Part shown: positions 8,304 through 17,014 of the stretch, piece by piece | Position numbering within the stretch: the first letter of the stretch is position 1 | Layout of the letters: each line of letters opens with the position of its first letter | NCBI RefSeq assembly: GCF_000282095.2 | Contig: NZ_AKKC02000002.1 | Location: forward strand, 124,001-188,000 | Length of the DNA: 64,000 nucleotides | Source: Rhizobium sp. CF080 | GTDB lineage: Bacteria; Pseudomonadota; Alphaproteobacteria; Rhizobiales; Rhizobiaceae | Direction: 5' to 3' | The notes under the pieces: generated by a model | Told to the model about the DNA's origin: nothing | Databases searched by the model: none | What the model saw: only the letters and a program-made list of their open reading frames with translations | Position numbers and translations under genes: made by a program

Positions 8304-8642
8304 CTAGATCTGCATTTTCGTGACTTCGAGATAGGCGGACACGATCTTGTCGCGTAGCGCCATGGCGGTCTGGAGCGACTGCTGCGCTTCAAGGACCGCA
8401 TCTACGACTTCACGGGTATTCGCCTTGCCCTGGATAGCCTTGAACGACATCGATTCCGCGCCCTTCAGGCTGTTCATCGTGTCGGTCGCCATGTTGGCCA
8501 TGACGCTGGAGAAATCCATGCCGGTATTCTGGCCCGGCGTCGTCGCGATGCCGCCAGCAAATACAGAGCTGCTCGTGGAACCGACCTCGTCAATGCCGTT
8601 CGACAGCGAAAGCGAACTAACGTTTTGAATCTTATCGATCAT
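8304..8642 (-). CDS. fliE: Flagellar MS-ring/rod junction protein FliE
   Basis: 112 aa rod-adaptor protein joining the FliF ring to the FlgB rod. The family C-terminal half is clear: [20 protein letters not shown], then the conserved [29 protein letters not shown]. The start codon overlaps the flgC stop by 4 bases. Position after flgB-flgC matches the order of assembly of the proximal rod. Confidence 0.95.
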   Translation of the reverse strand: MIDKIQNVSSLSLSNGIDEVGSTSSSVFAGGIATTPGQNTGMDFSSVMANMATDTMNSLKGAESMSFKAIQGKANTREVVDAVLEAQQSLQTAMALRDKIVSAYLEVTKMQI

Positions 8643-9058
8643 TGTCCGGCCTTCAGAAGGTCAATCGTCGCAGCGATCAGTTCGCGCGTCTGCTTGATGG
8701 TCTGGATGTTTGCGTCATAGGAACGATTGGCTTCGCGCATGTCGGCCATCTCGATCAGCATGTTGACATTGGGCATCTTGACCATGCCCTTCGCATCGGC
8801 AGCCGGATGGGCCGGATCATATTCCTCGATGAACTTGGAGCTGTCGTTGCCGAGCTTCTTGACCTCGACCACGTCGACGCCGCTTGCCTTGTCCAGCTCG
8901 GAGCCGAAGGTAATGGTCTTGCGGCGATAGGGGTCCGCACCGGGCGTATCGCCTGTGGAGCGGGCGTTGGCGATGTTTTCGGAAACGATGCGCAGACGTG
9001 TCGACTGCGCCTCCATTCCCGATCCAGCTATCTTCAGGGAGGCTGAAAGCGGATCCAT
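8639..9058 (-). CDS. flgC: Flagellar proximal rod protein FlgC
   Basis: 139 aa proximal rod subunit. The N-terminal rod signature is [22 protein letters not shown]. The YRRKTITF block is typical of FlgC, and the C-terminus has [30 protein letters not shown]. Four bases separate it from flgB, and its stop overlaps the fliE start. Type III secretion substrate without a signal peptide. Confidence 0.97.
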   Translation of the reverse strand: MDPLSASLKIAGSGMEAQSTRLRIVSENIANARSTGDTPGADPYRRKTITFGSELDKASGVDVVEVKKLGNDSSKFIEEYDPAHPAADAKGMVKMPNVNMLIEMADMREANRSYDANIQTIKQTRELIAATIDLLKAGQ

Positions 9059-9062
9059 TTGC

Positions 9063-9449
9063 TTACCTCTTAACTAACGTCAGCATCATGCTGTGAAACG
9101 ATTTCACCAGTCCTGTGCTCAATTCGTATTGGCGCTTGATTTCACCCGTCTTGGTCAGCTCATCGGCCAGCGAGACGGTATTTCCGGATTCCTGGACGCC
9201 GATTTCCTCGTTCAGTTCCGATGGTTTGATGTCGATCTCATCGCTGAGGTCGTTGCTGGCAAAATGGGCCGGGTTAGTGCGGGCCATTGGAATATGCGTG
9301 CGGTCCAGCACCGAATTGAAAGGCGTAATGTCCTTGGCCTTGAACTTCGGCGTGTTGGCATTCGCGATATTGCCCGCAACAACTTCCTGACGTACCGAAA
9401 GCCAATCGGCCTGACGGGATGCCATTTCGAACAATTGAATCGGCTGCAT
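9063..9449 (-). CDS. flgB: Flagellar proximal rod protein FlgB
   Basis: 128 aa proximal rod subunit, with [25 protein letters not shown] as the N-terminal rod signature and [30 protein letters not shown] at the C-terminus. A longer frame extends 39 codons upstream, but that part overlaps the preceding gene and is unlike FlgB. The ATG at 9449 gives the normal length and has GGAGAC six bases before it. That ribosome-binding site sits in the arm of a hairpin (see 9456-9478). Confidence 0.96.
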   Translation of the reverse strand: MQPIQLFEMASRQADWLSVRQEVVAGNIANANTPKFKAKDITPFNSVLDRTHIPMARTNPAHFASNDLSDEIDIKPSELNEEIGVQESGNTVSLADELTKTGEIKRQYELSTGLVKSFHSMMLTLVKR

Positions 9450-9455
9450 AGGCTT

Positions 9456-9478
9456 GTCTCCATCTTCTATCTGGAGAC
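9456..9478 (-). promoter_or_regulatory. Hairpin sequestering the flgB ribosome-binding site
   Basis: Arms GTCTCCA (9456-9462) and TGGAGAC (9472-9478) pair perfectly over a 9-base loop. On the - strand mRNA the start-proximal arm contains GGAGAC, the only good Shine-Dalgarno sequence for flgB. Folding would hide it. It is an unusual arrangement within this operon, where most junctions are tight overlaps. Confidence 0.5.
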
Positions 9479-9490
9479 TATGCCGGTAAC

Positions 9491-9497
9491 CTTGCGT
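9491..9497 (-). promoter_or_regulatory. ACGCAAG leader motif before flgB
   Basis: On the - strand the 53-base flgB leader holds AGTCCGACGCAAGG, 41 bases before the start codon. The same core appears before motA (13164-13170) and fliN (15090-15096). It may be part of a conserved flagellar leader element of rhizobia. Confidence 0.4.
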
Positions 9498-9502
9498 CGG
9501 AC

Positions 9503-10075
9503 TTACGGGCGAGCACTCCCGCCCGTATCCCGATAAACTTCTCCGCTGGAAGTAATGATGACCCACTTGCCGTCCCGTTGTTCGAGCGTGGCGAGCTTGC
9601 TGTTATCGGGCAGGACCGAGCCGACCCGGACCATGTACATGCCAGAACCGTCCTCGATGAGCGCGCGGCCGTTGGCAACGTGAAGCAGCCGGAAGTTGCC
9701 TTTGCCCGGAAAGGGCTGCTCTTCCTGCAGATTGCCATTCTTGCGGGTCTCGCCGAGCGACGATGTGGTGGCTGTGGTCAGCGCATCCATCGGCTCGACA
9801 GGCTTCGGCCAGTCCTCCTTGGAACTGTCGGTCATGGCGAGCGGCGATACGGTGACGACCGAACGGGCGACGCCCGGCGGCAGGTCGCGGGTGCGGCCCA
9901 GCGCTTCGGTGCGGATGCCGAACTTGTCGGCATTCAGAAAGACGTACCAGGGAAAGAAGGCGGAGGCTGCGGCCAGGGTGATACCCGTCGCGACCAGGAT
10001 CTTGTCGCCTAATCGCGACTGAGCCTCTTCCGACTTCGACTGAGCCGCCGCATCCTGATTGTTCTTGTCGCTCAT
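9503..10075 (-). CDS. Conserved membrane protein of the flagellar operon, function unknown
   Basis: 190 aa, not assignable to a named flagellar protein. It starts with a polar, Gln/Ser/Glu-rich cytoplasmic stretch (residues 1-25). One transmembrane helix follows (ILVATGITLAAASAFFPWYVFL, about 26-47). The rest is a ~140-residue extracytoplasmic domain that ends in LPDNSKLATLEQRDGKWVII, reminiscent of a small beta domain of the PilP/GspC-like kind. It lies between fliI and flgB, seven bases after fliI. A hypothetical gene is found in the same place in Sinorhizobium, so it is probably a real, family-specific flagellar accessory factor. Function is unknown. Confidence 0.75.
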   Translation of the reverse strand: MSDKNNQDAAAQSKSEEAQSRLGDKILVATGITLAAASAFFPWYVFLNADKFGIRTEALGRTRDLPPGVARSVVTVSPLAMTDSSKEDWPKPVEPMDALTTATTSSLGETRKNGNLQEEQPFPGKGNFRLLHVANGRALIEDGSGMYMVRVGSVLPDNSKLATLEQRDGKWVIITSSGEVYRDTGGSARP

Positions 10076-10082
10076 CGAATAA

Positions 10083-11480
10083 TCACCTTCTCGCTATGGC
10101 CGACTGCGGATTGCCCTGCCCGGCCGCCGCCCGGAGCGCATTGGCCAGATCCGCGTATGCGTCGAGCGCCGGCTTTTCCCCCGGCGTCTGCTTCAAGACT
10201 TCGTAGATGACCGGCACCTGCTTGATCGCCATGTCGAGATCCGGATCGCTGCCGGCGCGATAACCACCGATCAGGCGCAGGTCGCGGGTTTCCTCGTAGC
10301 GGTGCACCAGCGATTTCAGGCGCGAGACCAGCTTTTCCTGATCCTCGGTCCAGGCCTTGCGGGCGAGACGCGAGATCGAGGCGAGCGGATTGATCGGCGG
10401 GTAGCGGCCTTCCTCGGCCAGCGAACGGTCGAGGACGATGTGGCCGTCGAGAATGCCGCGGGTGGAGTCGGCGATCGGGTCGTTGTGATTGTCGCCGTCG
10501 ACCAGGATCGAGATGATCGCGGTGATCGTGCCGGTACCCTCGACGCCGGGACCGGCGCGCTCCAGCAGGCGCGGCAGCTCGGTGAAGACGGAGGCCGGAT
10601 AACCGCGGGCGATCGGCGGTTCGCCTGCAGCGACCGCGACCTCGCGGATGGCATGGGCAAAACGGGTGACGCTGTCGGCGATGAACAGGACGTTGTCGCC
10701 CTGGTCGCGGAAATGTTCGGCGATGGTGATCGCCACCAGCGGTGCCATCTTGCGCAGCATCGGGCTTTCGTCGCTGGTTGCGACGATGGCGATCGATTTC
10801 GACATATTCTCGCCGAGCGTATCCTCAATGAATTCACGCACTTCGCGGCCGCGTTCGCCGACCAGCGCGATCACTACCTTGTCGAAGGCATCGGCCCGGG
10901 CGAGCATCGAAAGTAGCGTCGACTTGCCGACGCCGGAGCCGGCGAAAATGCCGAGACGCTGGCCGAGGCAGAGCGGCGAGAAGATGTCGATTGCCCGGAC
11001 ACCGGTCCGGAAACCCTTTTCGACGCGGCTGCGCGTCATCGACGGCGGCGCGGTATTGGCGATGGAACGCGGATTGAGGCCGCGTGCGATCGGCCCCTTG
11101 CCATCGATCGGCTCGCCAAGCGAGTTGATCGTGCGCCCGCACCAGCTATCGTCCGGCGCGACACGAAAGGCGCCCTTGCGAATCACCGTATCGCCGATGC
11201 CGATCGGCTCGCCGGGTTCGATCGGGCAGACATAGATGATGTCCGGCTCCACGCGAACCACTTCGCCCAGATGGATGCCGGTCGCGCTGCGATGGGCGAC
11301 GAATTCGCCGAGCCGCACGTGTTTCGACAAGCCCGCGACCGTATAATGTCCTGCAGCGATGGTCCTGACATGACCCCCATGGGCGACCGAGAAGGCCGGA
11401 TCGGCATAACGCGCCGAAAGACCGGCAAGCTGGGCCAGCTTGCCGCCGTTAACTGCATCGAGGATAGCCGCTTCCATCAT
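10083..11480 (-). CDS. fliI: Flagellar export ATPase FliI
   Basis: 465 aa F1-beta-like ATPase that energises the flagellar type III export gate. Walker A is GSGVGKST (residues 181-188). Also present are GERGREVREFIED, the Walker B-type VLFIADSVTRFAHAIRE, and the FliI/YscN block GEPPIARGYPASVFTELPRLLERAG. The two adjacent ATGs at the start are preceded by AGAGGG. FliH is not adjacent. It is 22 bases downstream of flgF, in the same operon. Confidence 0.96.
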   Translation of the reverse strand: MMEAAILDAVNGGKLAQLAGLSARYADPAFSVAHGGHVRTIAAGHYTVAGLSKHVRLGEFVAHRSATGIHLGEVVRVEPDIIYVCPIEPGEPIGIGDTVIRKGAFRVAPDDSWCGRTINSLGEPIDGKGPIARGLNPRSIANTAPPSMTRSRVEKGFRTGVRAIDIFSPLCLGQRLGIFAGSGVGKSTLLSMLARADAFDKVVIALVGERGREVREFIEDTLGENMSKSIAIVATSDESPMLRKMAPLVAITIAEHFRDQGDNVLFIADSVTRFAHAIREVAVAAGEPPIARGYPASVFTELPRLLERAGPGVEGTGTITAIISILVDGDNHNDPIADSTRGILDGHIVLDRSLAEEGRYPPINPLASISRLARKAWTEDQEKLVSRLKSLVHRYEETRDLRLIGGYRAGSDPDLDMAIKQVPVIYEVLKQTPGEKPALDAYADLANALRAAAGQGNPQSAIARR

Positions 11481-11502
11481 GGTGGGCCCTCTTTCCTATC
11501 GT

Positions 11503-12240
11503 TTAAGCGTTGGAACCGCCGAGTGTCTTGATCGCATCGTCCAGCGAGGTCTCGCTGTCGCGCATCAGCGACGAAATGCTTTCGAAAGCGCGATTGACCT
11601 GGATGAGCTGGGTCATTTCACTGATGCCGTTGACGTTGGATCCCTCAAGATATCCTTGAACGACGGAATTCTCGATTCCTTCGAGAACCGGCTGCGGGGT
11701 ATCGACGGTGATGACGCCAGAGTTGTCGTGGCGGACGAAGCCCTTGGTAACGTCAGCGGTGAACAGGCCGAGGCTGGCCACCGGCTGTTCGTTCTGTCGG
11801 ATGATGCCGTCGGAGCCGACGGTCGGAGGGCCGCCGTCGCGGTTCAGCTGGATCGGCGCGCCGCCGGCATCGAGAACTGCGTAACCGCGGATCGAGCGGA
11901 GTTGACCCAACTCATCCATGGTGAAACGACCGTCGCGGGTCAGCACCTGGCCGGCCGGCGTATCGATCGCGAACCAGGCATTGCCCTTGATCGCAAAGTC
12001 GAGCGGGTTGCCCGTGCGCTGCATTTCGCCCGTGCGGGTCGACAGATAGTCGTTGCCCTGGGTCACGAAAGCGACCTTTGCGCCGATATCATTCTGGGTC
12101 TTGCTCAGAACCTCGTCGAACTTGACCTCCGTGGAACGGAAGCCGGTGGTGTTCATGTTGGCCATGTTGTCGGCGATCGTGTTCAAGCGACGCTCGAGCG
12201 CGATCTGGGAAGAGATGCCGACGTAAAGTCCGGACTGCAT
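11503..12240 (-). CDS. flgF: Flagellar proximal rod protein FlgF
   Basis: 245 aa rod protein. The N-terminal rod signature SQIALERRLNTIADNMANMNTTGFRS is followed by the FlgE/F/G core DFAIKGNAWFAIDTPAGQVLTRDGRF. The C-terminal end is YLEGSNVNGISEMTQLIQVNRAFE. In this family the gene heads the rod/ring operon away from flgG, as here. Only one base lies between it and the upstream DUF1217 gene. Confidence 0.95.
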   Translation of the reverse strand: MQSGLYVGISSQIALERRLNTIADNMANMNTTGFRSTEVKFDEVLSKTQNDIGAKVAFVTQGNDYLSTRTGEMQRTGNPLDFAIKGNAWFAIDTPAGQVLTRDGRFTMDELGQLRSIRGYAVLDAGGAPIQLNRDGGPPTVGSDGIIRQNEQPVASLGLFTADVTKGFVRHDNSGVITVDTPQPVLEGIENSVVQGYLEGSNVNGISEMTQLIQVNRAFESISSLMRDSETSLDDAIKTLGGSNA

Positions 12241-12241
12241 A

Positions 12242-13021
12242 TCATTTGCCTCCGAGTTTCAGATTGTTGATCGAGATCAGAAGATCCGTGGAAATCCCGC
12301 TCGACGACGGGGAGTTGAAGACGGCAAGCGGATCGTAGCTCTCGCTGGGATTGCTGATCTCCCACATGGCCGTGAATCGCTCGAGGAACTTGTTGACCTT
12401 GGCCGGATCCTGGAAATCCTCGATCTTGACCGTCTCTTCGATGTACTTGGCCTGACGGTCGAGGTCGGCGCCGATCATGTCTGCCGACATGCCCAGCGCC
12501 GTGCGCATGACTTCCGAAAGGGCGTCGTCGGCGAGAACTTCCATCCCGGACTTGATCGTCGGCGCTGTGCGCTCGAAATAGAGCGCAAGCCGAACGCCCA
12601 TGTTGTCGGCGCCCGCATCCTCTTCCAGCGTCTGGCGCTGGAACTTGTCTACGACGCCCTTCTGGGCCTTGTCGAAGGAGGTGGCGGTGGTGCCGAAGGC
12701 GGCGAAATTCAGGGATTCGGCCAGCTGCGCATAGCGGCTGTCGGAGAGCTGGTTGGCGAAATCGGCCTCGTTGTCGGTGCCTTCCGTCAGAACCTTGCGA
12801 ATGAATGCCTTCGCATAAGCCATATCTTCGAGGCCGTGAGCCTTCAGCGCGTAATTGTAGACGCGCGTATCGGCCATGAAGTCGTCGATGGTCTTGATGC
12901 TGCCGATCTTGGAAAGGTAATATTCGGTCTCGCGCGCAACTTCCGGCTTTTCGGCGACGCGCTCCAGCGACTTCGACATGTCGCGGCTGATCATTGCGTA
13001 GCTGGTATAGGTCGTGATCAC
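12242..13021 (-). CDS. DUF1217 flagellar-cluster protein
   Basis: 259 aa protein of the DUF1217 family, found with flagellar genes in rhizobia; its molecular role is not established. It is largely helical. The N-terminal block TYTSYAMISRDMSKSLERV and TIDDFMADTRVYNYALKAHGLEDMAYAKAFIRKVLTEG define the family. I prefer the GTG at 13021, because family members begin at the TTYTSY block. An in-frame start at 13057 would add 12 residues unlike the family. As first gene of the operon it faces motA across a 200-base promoter region. Confidence 0.8.
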   Translation of the reverse strand: MITTYTSYAMISRDMSKSLERVAEKPEVARETEYYLSKIGSIKTIDDFMADTRVYNYALKAHGLEDMAYAKAFIRKVLTEGTDNEADFANQLSDSRYAQLAESLNFAAFGTTATSFDKAQKGVVDKFQRQTLEEDAGADNMGVRLALYFERTAPTIKSGMEVLADDALSEVMRTALGMSADMIGADLDRQAKYIEETVKIEDFQDPAKVNKFLERFTAMWEISNPSESYDPLAVFNSPSSSGISTDLLISINNLKLGGK

Positions 13022-13221
13022 GATAGCTCTACCTAAGTCCGCGGAAGCGGCGGACATCGCTGCGGAGCGGGCAATCCGGTCCGATCGTGGGCAGAACTAG
13101 GCTCGAAGACTTGTGCGAAGCTGTTCGGGGCCTGCTTCTATTAGCGTCCTCACAGCCAGCCTCACGCAAGCCAGACGCCTTATCCCCAAGACAAACGAAA
13201 ACGATCGGGCACAGGTACGCG
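13022..13221. promoter_or_regulatory. Divergent promoter region between DUF1217-flgF operon and motA operon
   Basis: No gene fits in these 200 bases. On the + strand it carries CACAGCCAGCCTCACGCAAG (ending at 13170), whose ACGCAAG core recurs before fliN and flgB. On the - strand CTTCGCACAAG (13110-13119) resembles a similar box before fliF (22205-22214). Both flagellar transcription units must start here. I could not place -35/-10 hexamers with confidence. Confidence 0.6.
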
Positions 13222-14091
13222 ATGAATATTATTATCGGCTTTGTCATCACCGTTGGCTGTATTCTCGGCGGCTTCATGGCCATGGGTGGCCACATCGACG
13301 TTCTTATCCAGCCCTTCGAGCTCATGATCATCGGCGGCGCCGGTCTCGGCGGCTTCATCATGGCCAACCCGATGAAGGTCGTGAAGGATAGCGGCAAGGC
13401 GCTCGGAGAGGCATTCAAGAACACTGTCCCGAAAGAACGCAACTACCTCGACATTCTCGGCGTGCTCTATTCGCTGATGCGCGACCTCAGAACCAAGTCG
13501 CGCAATGAAATCGAAGCGCATATCGACAATCCGGATGAATCGCCGATCTTCCAGACCGCGCCGACGGTCCTGAAGAACAAGGAACTGACTGCCTTCATCT
13601 GCGACTACGTGCGCCTCATCATCATCGGCAATGCCCGCTCGCACGAGATCGAGGCGCTGATGGACGAAGAAATCAACACCATGTTCGCCGACAAGATGAA
13701 GCCCTATCACGCGATCACCGCGATGGGCGACTCGTTCCCGGCCATCGGTATCGTCGCCGCCGTTCTCGGGGTTATCAAGGCGATGGGCAAGATCAACGAA
13801 TCGCCGGAAGTTCTCGGCGGCCTCATCGGTGCGGCTCTCGTCGGCACCATGCTCGGCATCTTCCTGTCCTATTCGGTCTGCAACCCGCTGACCTCGCAGA
13901 TCAAGATCGTCCGCACCAAGCAGCACCGCCTGTACATCATCGTCAAGCAGACCCTGCTTGCCTACATGAACGGCTCCGTTCCGCAGGTCGCGCTCGAATA
14001 CGGACGTAAGACGATTTCCAACAAAGAACGGCCCTCGATCGACTCAGTCGAGCAGGAAATGATGAATCCTGGTGGAGAAAAGGCGGCATGA
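13222..14091 (+). CDS. motA: Flagellar motor stator protein MotA
   Basis: 289 aa inner-membrane proton-channel subunit. The true start is the ATG at 13222, which opens directly with transmembrane helix 1 ([21 protein letters not shown]). The frame continues upstream, but without MotA features. Later helices contain [19 protein letters not shown] and [19 protein letters not shown]. The cytoplasmic loop with [13 protein letters not shown] carries the charged residues that contact FliG. It overlaps fliM by 4 bases. Its partner MotB is not in the window; in rhizobia motBC lies elsewhere. Confidence 0.95.
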   Translation: MNIIIGFVITVGCILGGFMAMGGHIDVLIQPFELMIIGGAGLGGFIMANPMKVVKDSGKALGEAFKNTVPKERNYLDILGVLYSLMRDLRTKSRNEIEAHIDNPDESPIFQTAPTVLKNKELTAFICDYVRLIIIGNARSHEIEALMDEEINTMFADKMKPYHAITAMGDSFPAIGIVAAVLGVIKAMGKINESPEVLGGLIGAALVGTMLGIFLSYSVCNPLTSQIKIVRTKQHRLYIIVKQTLLAYMNGSVPQVALEYGRKTISNKERPSIDSVEQEMMNPGGEKAA

Positions 14092-15044
14092 TGACGTCGA
14101 ATCAAGCAAATCAATCAACGGCGTCGGGCATGGACCTGGCGCTCCTGGCAAAATTGACCGGAGGTCTCGGCGACAAGAAGACCGTCGAGAAGATCAGCAG
14201 TGAGTTTGCGCAACTCTATGCGGAATTCCTGCCTGACGTCTTCCACAGCGAAACCGGCATCCGCATCGGCGTCTCCTATGTGAGCTGCACGTCCGGCCTC
14301 ATGACCGACCTCATCGCCGATCTGGGCGATGGGTTTGCCCTTTCCGACGGATCCCTGCGCAACTGGTCGCCGAATTTCGTGCTCGGTTGCGGCAACACCT
14401 TCGTGATCGCACTCATGGAGCTGATGCTCGGCTCCGCCCCCAACACGATCGAACAACCCATCGAACGTCCGCTTTCGGATATCGAGCTCGACCTCGCCGT
14501 GATGGTCTTCGAGCGGATCGCCGACGTGCTGCGTTCCGGCGTCAACGCGCAGGGTGGCTTCGAAGCAAGCCTTGAACGGCCCCATAACGCCGAAGACCGC
14601 CCAAAGCCGGACGATCTGACGCGCCCGGAATTCGGCGTCTCCATCCGCATGGCGTTCGAGCTTGGTTCGGTCACTTCCGAATTCGCACTCGTCATCCCTC
14701 AACGCGCATTCCTGAAGACCAAAGTCACCGCGCCGAAGTCGAAGGCTCAAGCCTCCAAGGCCAAGCAAGAATGGACGGACCGCATGAACGATCAAGTCCG
14801 CCGCTCGCATGTTACCCTTGAGGCCCGTATCCGGTTGCAGAAGCTGACGCTCGGAACGATCTCGCGGCTCGCCGCCGGCGACGTGATCGCTTTCCAGGAC
14901 AAGCGCGATGTCCAGGTTCAGGTCAGCGCCAACGGCCGGGACATGTATTCTTGCGAATTCGGGCGCTCCGGCGAGCGATATACAGTCCGCGTAAAGGATA
15001 ATATCAGCACGGACGACGAGATTCTCCAACACCTGATAGGCTAG
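14088..15044 (+). CDS. fliM: Flagellar motor switch protein FliM
   Basis: 318 aa C-ring protein that binds phosphorylated CheY. The middle CheC-like domain and the C-terminal SpoA (FliN-like) domain are recognisable: [23 protein letters not shown] and [20 protein letters not shown] near the end. The N-terminal CheY-binding peptide of enterics (LSQxEID) is not obvious, which is usual for divergent alphaproteobacterial FliM. The start ATG overlaps the motA stop. Family assignment rests on the C-terminal SpoA domain and on location. Confidence 0.9.
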   Translation: MMTSNQANQSTASGMDLALLAKLTGGLGDKKTVEKISSEFAQLYAEFLPDVFHSETGIRIGVSYVSCTSGLMTDLIADLGDGFALSDGSLRNWSPNFVLGCGNTFVIALMELMLGSAPNTIEQPIERPLSDIELDLAVMVFERIADVLRSGVNAQGGFEASLERPHNAEDRPKPDDLTRPEFGVSIRMAFELGSVTSEFALVIPQRAFLKTKVTAPKSKAQASKAKQEWTDRMNDQVRRSHVTLEARIRLQKLTLGTISRLAAGDVIAFQDKRDVQVQVSANGRDMYSCEFGRSGERYTVRVKDNISTDDEILQHLIG

Positions 15045-15118
15045 ATCCGCAGCCAGCCTGTTGCCGGCTTATTTCGCCAAGGCAGGCTGACGCAAGTTTC
15101 AACAGGAATAATCACCGC
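15045..15118 (+). promoter_or_regulatory. Structured fliN leader with ACGCAAG motif
   Basis: This 74-base gap can form a hairpin with arms CAGCCTG (15055-15061) and CAGGCTG (15083-15089), with an inner GGC/GCC step. The shared ACGCAAG core (15090-15096) follows, then AGGA before the fliN ATG. CAGCCAGCCT also occurs in the motA leader, so the two leaders share more than the core. Confidence 0.45.
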
Positions 15119-15721
15119 ATGGCTACGAAGAAGACACCTCTCACCGATGACGACTCACTGATGCCGCTCGGCAATGACGCCGATCTGGATCAGGCCATCG
15201 ACGATCTGCGCGGCGTCTTGAAGACGGATGCCGATGGTGGCGTGCCGGGCTTCGATGCGGATTTCGGCGCGTCCGCAACCAGTGATTTTTCGCCCGACGC
15301 CCCGTCCTTCGGCGGTGGTTTCGAAGCACAGGCCGATACATTCGGCGGCGGCGGAAGCTTCGGTGGCGGTGCTGGCGGCCTTGGCGGCGCAAAAAGCTTC
15401 GGTGGCAACGATTTCGGCGGTTCGGCATCCAGCAGTGCCGCCTACCAGGAGCCGGGCAGCGCGCTCAACGCCAATCTCGACCTGATCATGGATATCCCGA
15501 TCGACGTCGAGATCGTGCTCGGAACGAGCCGCATGCAGGTCTCCGGCCTGATGACACTCGAGGAGGGTGCGACGATCGCACTCGACAAGAAGATCGGCGA
15601 GCCGGTGGAGATCGTGGTCAACGGACGCCGCATCGGCAAGGGTGAGATCACCGTGCTGGAAAATGACGAAACGCGCTTCGGTGTGAGACTGACGGAAGTA
15701 CTGAGCACGAGAAGAACCTGA
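15119..15721 (+). CDS. fliN: Flagellar motor switch protein FliN with long Gly/Phe-rich N-terminal extension
   Basis: 200 aa C-ring protein. The last ~80 residues are a standard FliN/SpoA domain: [35 protein letters not shown] and [11 protein letters not shown]. The first ~120 residues are far longer than the enteric N-terminus. After an acidic start comes a low-complexity tract (about residues 45-110) rich in Gly, Phe, Ser and Ala, with repeated FGG steps, ending in polar SSSAAYQE. It looks disordered. Base composition there is skewed to GGC-rich codons, but the frame is intact and continuous with the domain. Confidence 0.95.
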   Translation: MATKKTPLTDDDSLMPLGNDADLDQAIDDLRGVLKTDADGGVPGFDADFGASATSDFSPDAPSFGGGFEAQADTFGGGGSFGGGAGGLGGAKSFGGNDFGGSASSSAAYQEPGSALNANLDLIMDIPIDVEIVLGTSRMQVSGLMTLEEGATIALDKKIGEPVEIVVNGRRIGKGEITVLENDETRFGVRLTEVLSTRRT

Positions 15722-15749
15722 TCCCTGTTTGGGACAGAAAAGGAAGACC

Positions 15750-16802
15750 ATGATGGACTTTGAGGATTTCGGTGGCAGCGCCCTCTCGACGAAACCGTTG
15801 TCCAAGGCCGAAAAGGCCGCGGCAGTGCTCCTGGCCATGGGCAAGGGCGTTGCCGGCAAGCTTCTCAAATATTTCACCCAGGCCGAGCTGCAGAATATCA
15901 TTGCCTGTGCTCAGACGCTGCGTGCGATCCCGCCGGACGAACTCCTCGAACTCGTCAACGAGTTCGAGGATCTGTTCACCGAAGGCACCGGTCTCATGGA
16001 CAATGCCGCAGCGATCGAGGGCATTCTCGAAGCCGGCCTGACACCGGAAGAGGTCGACGGGCTGCTCGGCCGCCGCGCCGCGTTCGACGATTATCAGGCC
16101 AATATCTGGGACCGCCTGCAGGACGCCGATCCGGCATTCGTGGGCAAATTCCTGTCGCGCGAACATCCCCAGACCGTCGCCTATATCCTTTCGCAGATGC
16201 CGTCGATCTTCGGTGCCAAGGTGCTGCTCCAGCTTCCCGACAGCCGCCGCGCCGATATCATGAACCGCGCCGTCAACATGAAGGAAGTCAGCCCCAAGGC
16301 AGCGCAGATCATCGAGAACCGGGTGATGGAACTGATCGCGGCCATCGAAGCAGAGCGCAACTCGAACGGCTCGAACAAGGTCGCCGAGCTCATGAACGAA
16401 CTCGACAAGAACCAGGTCGATACCCTGCTCAACTCGCTGGAGACGATCAGCAAGGAATCCGTCAACAAGGTCCGGCCGAAGATCTTCCTCTTCGAAGACC
16501 TGCTCTACATGCCGCAGCGCAGCCGCGTCATGCTGCTCAACGACGTCGCGGGAGACATTCTCACGATGGCGCTGCGCGGTGCGACCAACGAGATCAAGGA
16601 ATGCGTCCTCTCGGCGATCAGCCCGCGCCAGCGCCGCATGATCGAAAGCGATCTGGCGGTTCAGAACATGAACCTCAATCCGCGCGAAGTGGCGATCGCC
16701 CGTCGCGCGATCGCACAGGAAGCGATCCGGCTCGCCAATTCGGGCCAGATCCTCCTCAAGGAAGAAAAGAAGGATGGCGAGAAGGCGGCCGAAGCCGCCT
16801 AA
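15750..16802 (+). CDS. fliG: Flagellar motor switch protein FliG
   Basis: 350 aa C-ring protein linking the MS ring to FliM and the stators. Seen: N-terminal LSKAEKAAAVLLAMGKGVAGKLLKYFT, the middle-domain EHPQTVAYILSQMPS (EHPQ motif), and the C-terminal torque domain with IFLFEDLLYMPQRSRVMLLNDV and LSAISPRQRRMIESDL. I chose the ATG at 15750, preceded by AGGA. A TTG further up would add seven residues. It lies 28 bases after fliN and ends before a hairpin that probably terminates the motA-fliG unit. Confidence 0.96.
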   Translation: MMDFEDFGGSALSTKPLSKAEKAAAVLLAMGKGVAGKLLKYFTQAELQNIIACAQTLRAIPPDELLELVNEFEDLFTEGTGLMDNAAAIEGILEAGLTPEEVDGLLGRRAAFDDYQANIWDRLQDADPAFVGKFLSREHPQTVAYILSQMPSIFGAKVLLQLPDSRRADIMNRAVNMKEVSPKAAQIIENRVMELIAAIEAERNSNGSNKVAELMNELDKNQVDTLLNSLETISKESVNKVRPKIFLFEDLLYMPQRSRVMLLNDVAGDILTMALRGATNEIKECVLSAISPRQRRMIESDLAVQNMNLNPREVAIARRAIAQEAIRLANSGQILLKEEKKDGEKAAEAA

Positions 16803-16826
16803 CCTGCCGATTGAGATATAAGAAGC

Positions 16827-16858
16827 AAAGCGGAGCTGGAAACATCTCGCTCCGCTTT
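16827..16858 (+). terminator. Hairpin after fliG
   Basis: Arms AAAGCGGAGC (16827-16836) and GCTCCGCTTT (16849-16858) pair perfectly over a 12-base loop, followed by CGTTTC. The T-run is weak, so termination may be partial. The rest of the 212-base gap to flhB contains no gene. It does contain a small GCGATG/CATCGC dyad (16932-16949) near the likely flhB leader. Confidence 0.65.
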
Positions 16859-17014
16859 CGTTTCACCCGCCTTTCGCCGTTATTTTCCGGCCACCCACAG
16901 TCTTTTTGTTGACTCGATTAGCGGCTAGCAGGCGATGCGATAACATCGCAGGCGGCGGCGGCCGATTCGTTTGAGCCACGTCCTCGCAACCGGAAGACCG
17001 ATTGGTTCAAAGCC

